The position numbers were made by a program, and so were the translations under genes. A model generated the notes under the pieces. The model did no database searches. It had not been told where the DNA came from and worked only from the letters and a program-made list of their open reading frames with translations. Below, piece after piece: positions 13,715 to 20,160 of a DNA stretch of 49,645 bases (the stretch's first letter is position 1; every line of letters begins with the position of its first letter). Origin of the DNA: Ruminococcus sp. (GTDB lineage Bacteria > Bacillota > Clostridia > Oscillospirales > Ruminococcaceae); NCBI GenBank assembly GCA_017484095.1, contig JAFUTU010000005.1:1-49645 (forward strand), in the 5' to 3' direction.

Positions 13715-14818
13715 TCAGACAAATTCGATTTTTAAAGTCTTTCCCATTTGTTCAGCAAGTTCTTCAAGGCTCTTAATGCTGTCGGCAACATTTATTTTTT
13801 CTTCTTTTTTAGATATGGCATTTTTGTCTTGCGACAAAAATAAAAAAGCACTGTCCATAGCAGCAGAAGCTTTCGCCTGTGCCGTCTGAAACGCATGGGA
13901 ATAGATATTAAGTGTTGTTCCGGGACAGCCGTGACCGAGAATACGAGACACCGAAGTAACGTCAAGTCCGTAAGATATAAGAGCTGATGCTGTGAAGTGT
14001 CGAAAGCTGTGAATACCATGAAACTCCATATCATTCCTTTTACAGAACTCTTTGAGCCACCCGTAAGGAGTCTGCGGATTCATCGGAGATCCGTTTCGCT
14101 TTATAAATAGACGATCAGACGGTATCCAGTTATCGCATAGAGCTGCCATTTCCTGTTGCTCTGCTTTAAGCTGACAGAGTATATCAATTATGTAGTCCGA
14201 TACTTTAAGTGTTCGATAAGAAAACTTAGTTTTGGTTGAATCGGTGTAGATGCCCTTGTCGGACGTATAATTAGATGAACGCCTGACACTGACTAGATTG
14301 TTATCAAAGTCAATATCACGCCATTCAAGACCGAGCATTTCACTTCTGCGAAAGCCACTATAAGCAATCAGATAGAAGAAAGCCTGATACTTCAAGGGTT
14401 CTCCACGAAGCCGGGAAAAGAGAAGTGCAGTCTCTTCCTGCGAATATATTTTCTTTTCTGTCTTAGGCTGTTTAGGAACAACAACCGATCTGCATGGATT
14501 GTCTGTACAGGCTCCGGTTCTTATTGCATAGACAAACACATCGCTGATAAAACTAAGATGATGTGTGATGGTCTTACTGGACAAAGGTTCGCCTGTCTTT
14601 TGATTTGCGCCGGGACGGGCAAGAGAGTTGACAAAATCCTGAATCTGCTTTGCTGTTATGTTCTTAATACTCTTTTTGCCAAATTCGGCATATACTCTTT
14701 GTGAACGCTGTCTCATGCTTGCTAGGGTTGTGCTTTTGAGATTGAGGTTCGCATATTCAGTGAACCACTCTTCAGCCATAGTTTTAAATTTTTTCGCAGA
14801 TATCTTTTTGTTTTTCAT
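13715..14818 (-). CDS. int: Tyrosine recombinase (integrase)
   Basis: A 367-residue phage-type integrase. The N-terminal region has a SAM-like DNA-binding core (MAEEWFTEYANLNLKSTTLA ... KQIQDFVNSLARPG). The catalytic domain (about 165-330) shows the first Arg in AYSGFRRSEMLGLEWRDID, the HxxR box HSFRHFTASAL, the GH of RILGHGCPGTTLNIYSHAF, and the nucleophilic Tyr in that last segment. GGAGG lies 10 bp before the ATG at 14818; an upstream ATG would skip this site. The C-terminal 40 residues are unusual: a palindrome copy encodes LSQDKN and the following purine tract encodes SKKEEK. The enzyme should integrate and excise the element, probably at tRNA-Glu. Confidence 0.93.
   Translation of the reverse strand: MKNKKISAKKFKTMAEEWFTEYANLNLKSTTLASMRQRSQRVYAEFGKKSIKNITAKQIQDFVNSLARPGANQKTGEPLSSKTITHHLSFISDVFVYAIRTGACTDNPCRSVVVPKQPKTEKKIYSQEETALLFSRLRGEPLKYQAFFYLIAYSGFRRSEMLGLEWRDIDFDNNLVSVRRSSNYTSDKGIYTDSTKTKFSYRTLKVSDYIIDILCQLKAEQQEMAALCDNWIPSDRLFIKRNGSPMNPQTPYGWLKEFCKRNDMEFHGIHSFRHFTASALISYGLDVTSVSRILGHGCPGTTLNIYSHAFQTAQAKASAAMDSAFLFLSQDKNAISKKEEKINVADSIKSLEELAEQMGKTLKIEFV
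13797..13839. repeat. Palindrome and purine tract inside the integrase gene
   Basis: A one-mismatch palindrome TTTTGTCTTGCGACAAAA (13822-13839) and, in minus orientation, the tract TATCTAAAAAAGAAGAAAA (about 13797-13815) both lie in the reading frame of the integrase. They are in the same order as in the intergenic composite repeats, but without the GC hairpin. Confidence 0.75.
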
Positions 14819-14850
14819 TCTGCTTACACCTCCAAAATTTTTATACAATA

Positions 14851-14878
14851 ATTATATCACGCAAAATAAACATTGCAA
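14851..14878 (-). promoter_or_regulatory. Integrase promoter
   Basis: On the minus strand TTGCAA (14873-14878), 16 bp and TATAAT (14851-14856) lie about 35 bp before the start at 14818. Confidence 0.6.
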
Positions 14879-14891
14879 GATTATTGACCTC

Positions 14892-14963
14892 TTGTCTTGC
14901 GACAAAAAAGCCCCCCGAGCCCGAAGGCTCCGGAGGGCGAGAAGTCTAAAAAACGAAAGAAGA
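14892..14963. repeat. Composite repeat (copy 2), terminator of the HEPN gene
   Basis: The variant palindrome TTGTCTTGCGACAA (14892-14905) is followed by the stem-loop GAGCC-CGAA-GGCTC inside CCC/GGG arms (14911-14939) and the tract TCTAAAAAACGAAAGAAG. Read on the minus strand, the hairpin ends in six T's 30 bp after the HEPN stop, so here it also works as a terminator. Confidence 0.75.
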
Positions 14964-14970
14964 ACGGTTA

Positions 14971-15447
14971 TCAACTTCTACCACGATTTATGGGTGGTAT
15001 GGTGGGAGTTGAATCTTTTAAGTTTTCATAAACTTCTTCTGTTATGCTTATTTTTCTCGATTGTATATATTGAGAAATTTCGGCTATAAAAATATTGGCA
15101 TTCTCTATCTGTTCTGATGCCTCTGTTTTATCAACTATATAAAAGTCATCATAATCTGCTCGATTTCTAGTTTCAAAGGCATTCCTTATTATTTTGGAAC
15201 ACTCTCTACTGACAGCGTTGTTTTTTACGTAAGTCTTGTTAAAGAATCCAATTATAGAGGAGTGCTTCTTTGAGTCAAAACCATCAAGAGCTGTTACAGC
15301 ACGAACAGCATGAAAAATAGCATAATATGAACGATTTATTGAACCGCTAAAATCATTATTATCATACAGTAGTTTAGATGCACTTAGGTTATCTTCTGCT
15401 TTTTTTAAACGATATGATGAAAGAGCTATTCTGTTTTGGCTGTCCAT
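14971..15447 (-). CDS. HEPN-domain protein, toxin of a HEPN/MNT pair
   Basis: A 158-residue helical protein of the HEPN (UPF0332-like) type: RLKKAEDNLSASKLLYDNND, then RSYYAIFHAVRAVTAL and the late motif TRNRADYDDFY. HEPN toxins are RNases whose catalytic motif is usually R-x4-6-H. Here the corresponding position reads R-N-R-A-D-Y, as in the UPF0332 branch, so the activity is uncertain. Its start overlaps the end of the nucleotidyltransferase gene by 22 bp, giving tight translational coupling. The pair would be a toxin-antitoxin or defence module in which MNT modifies HEPN. Confidence 0.82.
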   Translation of the reverse strand: MDSQNRIALSSYRLKKAEDNLSASKLLYDNNDFSGSINRSYYAIFHAVRAVTALDGFDSKKHSSIIGFFNKTYVKNNAVSRECSKIIRNAFETRNRADYDDFYIVDKTEASEQIENANIFIAEISQYIQSRKISITEEVYENLKDSTPTIPPINRGRS

Positions 15448-15791
15448 AATGAAATACCTTCTTTCGCTATGTTATTATAAAACGGCAAATCATCAACCCA
15501 TTTATTAAAATTTTGCCGTTCGATATAAACATAAGAGAAGAAACAATCATATTTAAAATCTAAATCGACAGCAAAGTCAAGAAGTTTTTCTTGTATTGAT
15601 TTATTTATTTTTCCATCAGTAATTATTGCTATGTCAACGTCCGAGTCGGGTTCTGACTCATTTCTCGCAACAGAGCCATAAAGAATTATTTCCTTAGTTT
15701 GAACACCAACAATATTTGATATACCGGCTATCATTTCATTTAAAGCATCTTGATTAAGTGGTTTGTCAACAGCATTTATGTTTTTAATCAC
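15426..15791 (-). CDS. MNT-type minimal nucleotidyltransferase, antitoxin partner of HEPN
   Basis: A 121-residue nucleotidyltransferase with the complete motif GS-x10-DxD (YGSVARNESEPDSDVDIAII, about residues 38-57), the signature of the pol-beta-like MNT fold. Known MNT antitoxins AMPylate a tyrosine on the HEPN partner and silence it. A GTG start at 15791 is preferred because AAAGGAG lies 8 bp before it; a GTG three codons earlier overlaps that site. It precedes and overlaps the HEPN gene. Confidence 0.83.
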   Translation of the reverse strand: MIKNINAVDKPLNQDALNEMIAGISNIVGVQTKEIILYGSVARNESEPDSDVDIAIITDGKINKSIQEKLLDFAVDLDFKYDCFFSYVYIERQNFNKWVDDLPFYNNIAKEGISLWTAKTE

Positions 15792-15848
15792 GGTTGGCAC
15801 TCCTTTCCTTCATATACAAGAATCTTTTTTCTTGATATACTTTTTCCA

Positions 15849-16997
15849 TTACTCTTTTAATTTTTCGATTCTTTTTTCGAGAACATCACAAAGGATTTCA
15901 ATTCTTTGCTTTGGAATAATATCATATTTATTGAGTATTTTATAGGCTTCTTGTGAAAAGCCTTGAAGTTTGTTTAAATCAAACCTTTCGGGATTTTTGA
16001 CAAGTTTAATTTGCTGAGAATGATAATCTCTGAATGGTTTTGAAGCTATATCATCTGAACTTGAAATAACATTATCAGGCTTGTTCCAGAACAGAGATGT
16101 TCCGAAATCAAACAATGGAGCAGCATTAACAACACGGTAATTTTCAACATCTCTGATAAGTCCAAAGTTTCTGTAATGCCTATCCGTATTGCCAATCAGA
16201 TAATCTATCACTATCATACTATCAAGACTATCAGTCACTGTCACACCAAGACTTTTGCAGCAGTTTATATAGCTCTTATACTCGTCACCTCTTGTGTTGT
16301 ATGGGAAGTGCTTTAATACAGCTTGTGCTGAAACGAACTCTGTGTTTTCGTCAATAAAACAATCGCAAACAGACACGGGTGTTCCGTTCAATATCTCTGC
16401 TTTATATTCAACATAACTATCAATATTCAATAGTTTGCACAAAGCTGATGCTATTTCTTCGTTGAACACTTCTTGTGATATAGCGCCTGAACCAGATTTG
16501 ATAAGCTGTCTCTTGCCATTGTGAATTATCCATTTTTTCTTTAGCACTCCATCAGAGCTATTAACAGGATCTAGCAAGCTGATATTTTTGGAATGTATAT
16601 TATCAAACAAAGCGTTTCCTACATCATCTGAAAAAGTGTTTGTAAAGAAATTAATTTCATTCCAAGTAACATTACTATCGTTTGGCTTGATCCAATATTG
16701 ATCTGAAAGTGAAAGATAATAATTCTTTTCAGAGAGAATAGCTGTCGTAATATCCTGATTTAGAGACTGGCTTAAACAATTCAATCCTGCTTCTATCTGC
16801 ATTCTGCTTGCAGGTATTCTTCGGTTAGTGAGCCAATCATTGAAATCAGCACGATTGGCAATTCCATCGTCTATCTCTATCGAAAGAGGGGCTGCTTTTG
16901 CATTAAATACCTTGCCTATTCTTAATGCATAAATCGTGTTATCATCTGACTCAAATTCAAATATGGCAGAGTTTTTATTCATTAAGGTATACTGCAT
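15849..16997 (-). CDS. HipA-like kinase-fold protein (copy A)
   Basis: A 382-residue protein whose C-terminal half carries HipA-type kinase features: LIKSGSGAISQEVFNEEIASALC (ATP-binding region), DYLIGNTDRHYRNFGLI (catalytic loop with Asp and Asn) and AAPLFDFGTSLF (metal-binding DFG-like Asp). The N-terminal half (1-160) differs from HipA and is unrecognised. No HipB-like antitoxin is adjacent; MNT and HEPN genes follow in the same direction after 58 bp. A perfect promoter and GGAGG 10 bp before the ATG support the start. A protein or tRNA-synthetase kinase is plausible but not shown. A second distant relative sits at 37224-38333. Confidence 0.72.
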   Translation of the reverse strand: MQYTLMNKNSAIFEFESDDNTIYALRIGKVFNAKAAPLSIEIDDGIANRADFNDWLTNRRIPASRMQIEAGLNCLSQSLNQDITTAILSEKNYYLSLSDQYWIKPNDSNVTWNEINFFTNTFSDDVGNALFDNIHSKNISLLDPVNSSDGVLKKKWIIHNGKRQLIKSGSGAISQEVFNEEIASALCKLLNIDSYVEYKAEILNGTPVSVCDCFIDENTEFVSAQAVLKHFPYNTRGDEYKSYINCCKSLGVTVTDSLDSMIVIDYLIGNTDRHYRNFGLIRDVENYRVVNAAPLFDFGTSLFWNKPDNVISSSDDIASKPFRDYHSQQIKLVKNPERFDLNKLQGFSQEAYKILNKYDIIPKQRIEILCDVLEKRIEKLKE

Positions 16998-17022
16998 AAC
17001 TTAACAACCTCCTATATGTTTT

Positions 17023-17051
17023 ATTATACTTTATTGGCATATGTTTGTCAA
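17023..17051 (-). promoter_or_regulatory. Promoter of the HipA-like / MNT / HEPN operon
   Basis: Minus strand TTGACA (17046-17051), 17 bp, TATAAT (17023-17028), 25 bp before the start of the kinase-like gene. A single strong promoter for the three-gene module. Confidence 0.85.
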
Positions 17052-17058
17052 TAATAAG

Positions 17059-17127
17059 TTTTGTCGTGCGACAAAAAGACCCCGAAGCCCCAAGGTTCTG
17101 AAGGGGCGAAAGTCTAAAAAAGAAAAT
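17059..17127. repeat. Composite repeat (copy 3)
   Basis: TTTTGTCGTGCGACAAAA (17059-17076), a degenerate GC block (CCCCGAAGCCCCAAGGTTCT, GAAGGGG) and TCTAAAAAAGAAAATA (17113-17128). It lies between the nuclease gene and the promoter of the HipA-like operon; in minus orientation the GC block with trailing T's can terminate the nuclease transcript. Confidence 0.75.
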
Positions 17128-17140
17128 ATAATATGCGTTT

Positions 17141-18160
17141 TTATGGATTGCATCGCTTGCAAGGCTCGTAGCCCATAGCAATCACTTCTTCATGAGAGCC
17201 GGTATAGTATTGTGTGTTGTGTTCTGCCATTGTATCTACGCTCGAACAGGTAGGATAGTGAAACTTCTTAGAATTTGTGTTCAAAACATAATCGCATGAG
17301 ACAGGATCCTTTTCTTCTTTTTCAGAAGTTTCTCTTACAGTTGTGGTAACAGGTTCGATCAAGCTGTAGCTATCACCTGTTGCATAGTCGATAGCAATGT
17401 CAGGCTGTACATTGTAGCAGTAGACGCAGAATTGCAGTCCTGCGCCGTTATCATCGACAGAATAAGTTTCCATAAGGACACCGCTTGCAACAAGGTTATT
17501 GCCTTCAAAAACAGGTGTTACACGATAGAGAACATGAGCGTCATAAGACTTGACGTAATTAGCGACTTTGTTCTCAAAAGGCTCCATTCCCTCAACATTC
17601 ATGTATCGGGTGCCTGTTATAAGATTACGCTCGTTTGCATTCTCTCCGGCAAGCTGATAGCCTATCAAATGACAGCGATTATACAAGTATATATCCTCGA
17701 TAATGCCCTTGTAATTCGCTGTGTGCCACCCTGAAGGCTTCACATCGCCTATGGATTCACGCTCCGCAGTCGGCATTATATCCTTGCTTATAAGCGCATA
17801 AGCGACACCACAGCGACCCAAGCTGTCAAGAGGACTGTAAGTTTCAAAGCTATCTGTCGGATAGTCAGTGAAGTATGGTTTGTTATCATTGACCTCAACA
17901 TAAGGACTTCCACTGTATTCAGGTATAGAAGAGAGTTCAAAAGGCTTTGCTGTTGTTGTAGTCGTTGTAGTAGTAGTGGTCGTAGTTGTTGAAAGGGAAG
18001 ATAATGTGACTTCCGCAGTCATTGTCTGCGTTTCCTGCGATGTTGCCGTAACGATCGCAGTCTCAGCTTGTGTCTCTGATACCGATGTAGATCTATCTGG
18101 CATATTACAGCTGCATAGCAGCACATAGACTGACAGCAGCATGGTTATTATTCTTTTCAT
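17141..18160 (-). CDS. Secreted lipoprotein DNA/RNA non-specific endonuclease
   Basis: A 339-residue lipoprotein. The start at 18160 has GAGGTGG close upstream. The signal sequence ends in VLLCSC with the probable lipid Cys at residue 18. A Ser/Thr-rich linker follows with a run of about 13 threonines (about 60-72). The nuclease domain (about 110-265) resembles the NUC/EndA family: NRCHLIGYQLAGENANERNL contains the catalytic His and the conserved N-E-R-N block. The usual DRGH is NRCH here, so two positions beside the His are changed. The C-terminus holds a Cys/His metal-binding module (YPTCSSV ... YEPCKRCNP). It acts at the cell surface, perhaps in DNA processing or recipient defence. Confidence 0.82.
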   Translation of the reverse strand: MKRIITMLLSVYVLLCSCNMPDRSTSVSETQAETAIVTATSQETQTMTAEVTLSSLSTTTTTTTTTTTTTAKPFELSSIPEYSGSPYVEVNDNKPYFTDYPTDSFETYSPLDSLGRCGVAYALISKDIMPTAERESIGDVKPSGWHTANYKGIIEDIYLYNRCHLIGYQLAGENANERNLITGTRYMNVEGMEPFENKVANYVKSYDAHVLYRVTPVFEGNNLVASGVLMETYSVDDNGAGLQFCVYCYNVQPDIAIDYATGDSYSLIEPVTTTVRETSEKEEKDPVSCDYVLNTNSKKFHYPTCSSVDTMAEHNTQYYTGSHEEVIAMGYEPCKRCNP

Positions 18161-18176
18161 CTTACCACCTCGATAA

Positions 18177-18782
18177 TTATTCGTAGGTTTTAGAAATACT
18201 GTCAAAAGTCTGACCGTGAATAAGAACACAGGTGTTTTTTTCCTTGCTTTCACCGGACTTTTCTCTTGTCACAAGATAGTCTCCCGTTTTAAGCTCGATT
18301 GTATATCTGGTCTGATTATCTTTGCCTACAAACATAACTTTTTCTGAAAGGCTAAACTTTGATACTGCTATATTAGCAATAAGCTGACGGGGAAAAGCTC
18401 TTTTGATAAGCATCAAGAAGAACTTGACTGCAAAGATAGCTTCATTTTCAGCAGAATTAATGAGAGTTGCAGATAAAAAGCGTGTTCTGTTTCCATAGAT
18501 CTCATATTCACAATTCCACTCAGAGTCGTCAGATACGTCTTTTGCAAAGCAAAAGCCATTGTCTCTTGGAGTATAACGCCCTGTCTTATCATTTTCCCAG
18601 ACAGGCAGAACAATCTTTTTTCCGTCATCAGATAGAAAATAGCACATAAGACAAGGCTTGCCGGGTATCATTTTCCGATATTTCAGCTTGCCGATAAATG
18701 AACCGGAATTTTTCGGAAATTCATACTCGTTGAGCCTTATTTTACTTGCCTGTTCTTCGGTCAGTAATCCTGAATGCTTCAT
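18177..18782 (-). CDS. Hypothetical element protein, 201 aa
   Basis: An unrecognised soluble 201-residue protein, beta-rich in the middle (PGKPCLMCYFLSDDGKKIVL) and ending in a basic stretch. It has no signal peptide. Its ATG overlaps the TGA of the upstream gene (ATGA, 18779-18782), so the two are translationally coupled. It is followed by the nuclease gene after 16 bp and belongs to the same leftward operon. Confidence 0.65.
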   Translation of the reverse strand: MKHSGLLTEEQASKIRLNEYEFPKNSGSFIGKLKYRKMIPGKPCLMCYFLSDDGKKIVLPVWENDKTGRYTPRDNGFCFAKDVSDDSEWNCEYEIYGNRTRFLSATLINSAENEAIFAVKFFLMLIKRAFPRQLIANIAVSKFSLSEKVMFVGKDNQTRYTIELKTGDYLVTREKSGESKEKNTCVLIHGQTFDSISKTYE

Positions 18783-19063
18783 TTTTTCACTTCCTCGCTG
18801 CTTAATTTGTTATAAAATTCTGATCTTTCGACCTGATAATCGAACTCAAAGAGCCATAACTCTTGCGGTGCCATATTGATTATCCGGGAAAGCTCAATGA
18901 AAAAGAGTACAATATCCGCAGTTGAAAAGTTTTTGCCCGACATAAATTCGTAGTAGAATTTATGCGGAAGATAACCTATCTTGGAGCATAGACTTTGCTG
19001 TGATTCTCCCGCCTGTTCAACTAATCTGCGAAAATAATCTCTTTCAAATTTTTCATTTTTCAT
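18779..19063 (-). CDS. Small protein, possible DNA-binding, 94 aa
   Basis: A 94-residue helical protein (FRRLVEQAGESQQSLCSKIGYLPHKFYYEFMSG) with a helix-turn-helix-like arrangement in its first half, followed by FFIELSRIINMAPQELWLFEF. It resembles small XRE-like or replication-linked proteins, but this is not certain. AGGAG is 7 bp from the ATG at 19063; another ATG lies one codon upstream. It is coupled to the downstream 201-aa gene. Confidence 0.6.
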   Translation of the reverse strand: MKNEKFERDYFRRLVEQAGESQQSLCSKIGYLPHKFYYEFMSGKNFSTADIVLFFIELSRIINMAPQELWLFEFDYQVERSEFYNKLSSEEVKK

Positions 19064-19078
19064 CATTCTTCTCCTTTT

Positions 19079-20140
19079 TCAGATAATTTGCTTCGCTAAC
19101 ATTATAGGGTCGTTAGAAAAGTCGTGCCTAAATGCTGCGCTGGTCCCTAGCTCTTTTGTGAGGGGAGTGTTATAAAGTGATGTGATGATATACGCCTTCG
19201 GGTTATGTATCTTTTTTGTTTGCTTAGCAAGGCACTCAAATAGATATAATATATCCTGATCATTAATCTTTAGGAATCGGGATCGGACTACTTCAGAGGG
19301 CTTGTTTTCCTTTCCGACACGGATATTTGGAGCAGAGGAGCATACTGTCTCTGTCATTATCTCCACTATCTCATCAAGTTCACGTATACTACCTTCGGGT
19401 CGATTTCTTATATCAGGCTCCCTGTACGCCGATGCAAAGTAATCATATTCGATGTTTTCTTTGATGATCTCTTTGTAGGTATCATAATCTTCATAATTTG
19501 TTGCCTGTTTTTCAATCCTATCAATCTTATCAATTTTTTCCTTACCACTATGTACTATATCTGATTGATATGATAGATTATTAGTATTATTTATTTTCTT
19601 TTTTAGTTCTTTAATACCGTCCCGATTTTCAGGATCCCAAATTTCCGGATCCTGAAAATTAGGACACGGTGACAGATCGTTTTTCACCGTATCCCGATTT
19701 TTAGGACACGGTGAAAAGTGCGTATCTACGTCGTTTTTGAGAGCTTCTTCCTCAACAAATTCTTTGGCTTGGTCGGTAGATTGTGATTTTTCTTCTTTTT
19801 TTCTTGCTTTTTGAGCTTCTTTATTCTTATAAGCTTCAATAGCTTCGGGCATTGGCTCATCATTTATGATGTACTCCATATCAACAAACTTACCTTGCTC
19901 AATGATTTGATTTCTCATAAGATAACCATATTTTGCTAATAGGTTTAGTGTGACTTCGATCTTATACTTACCTTCTTTTAATTCGCTTGCAAGTCCTCTG
20001 ATTGTAAAATTCCACGAATCAGGTTTTGATAGCATTGTACAAATAAGCCCTCTCGCAGCAAGATCTAAATTTTTATCATTGAATATTTGATTGCTTATAA
20101 TTGTAAAGCCACTTGGCTTCTTTTTTCTGAGTCTAGGCAT
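19079..20140 (-). CDS. Winged-helix replication-type protein (DUF6017-like)
   Basis: A 353-residue protein. Residues 1-95 form a helix-turn-helix domain like those of replisome organisers and of RepA-like proteins found next to transfer genes (FTIISNQIFNDKNLDLAARG ... WNFTIRGLASELKEGKYKIE). A long charged, low-complexity linker follows (about 110-220). The C-terminal block (about 225-353) includes REPDIRNRPEGSIRELDEIV and AYIITSLYN, similar to DUF6017 regions. GGAGG lies 8 bp before the ATG at 20140. This would be a second replication-type protein on the element in addition to Rep_3. Confidence 0.68.
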   Translation of the reverse strand: MPRLRKKKPSGFTIISNQIFNDKNLDLAARGLICTMLSKPDSWNFTIRGLASELKEGKYKIEVTLNLLAKYGYLMRNQIIEQGKFVDMEYIINDEPMPEAIEAYKNKEAQKARKKEEKSQSTDQAKEFVEEEALKNDVDTHFSPCPKNRDTVKNDLSPCPNFQDPEIWDPENRDGIKELKKKINNTNNLSYQSDIVHSGKEKIDKIDRIEKQATNYEDYDTYKEIIKENIEYDYFASAYREPDIRNRPEGSIRELDEIVEIMTETVCSSAPNIRVGKENKPSEVVRSRFLKINDQDILYLFECLAKQTKKIHNPKAYIITSLYNTPLTKELGTSAAFRHDFSNDPIMLAKQII

Positions 20141-20160
20141 TTTATTTTCCTCCAATATAG

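Noticed and set aside
14658..15089. A 143-codon plus-strand frame opposite the integrase and HEPN genes
   Set aside because: It is an antisense shadow of two well-supported genes, very hydrophobic and without a ribosome site.
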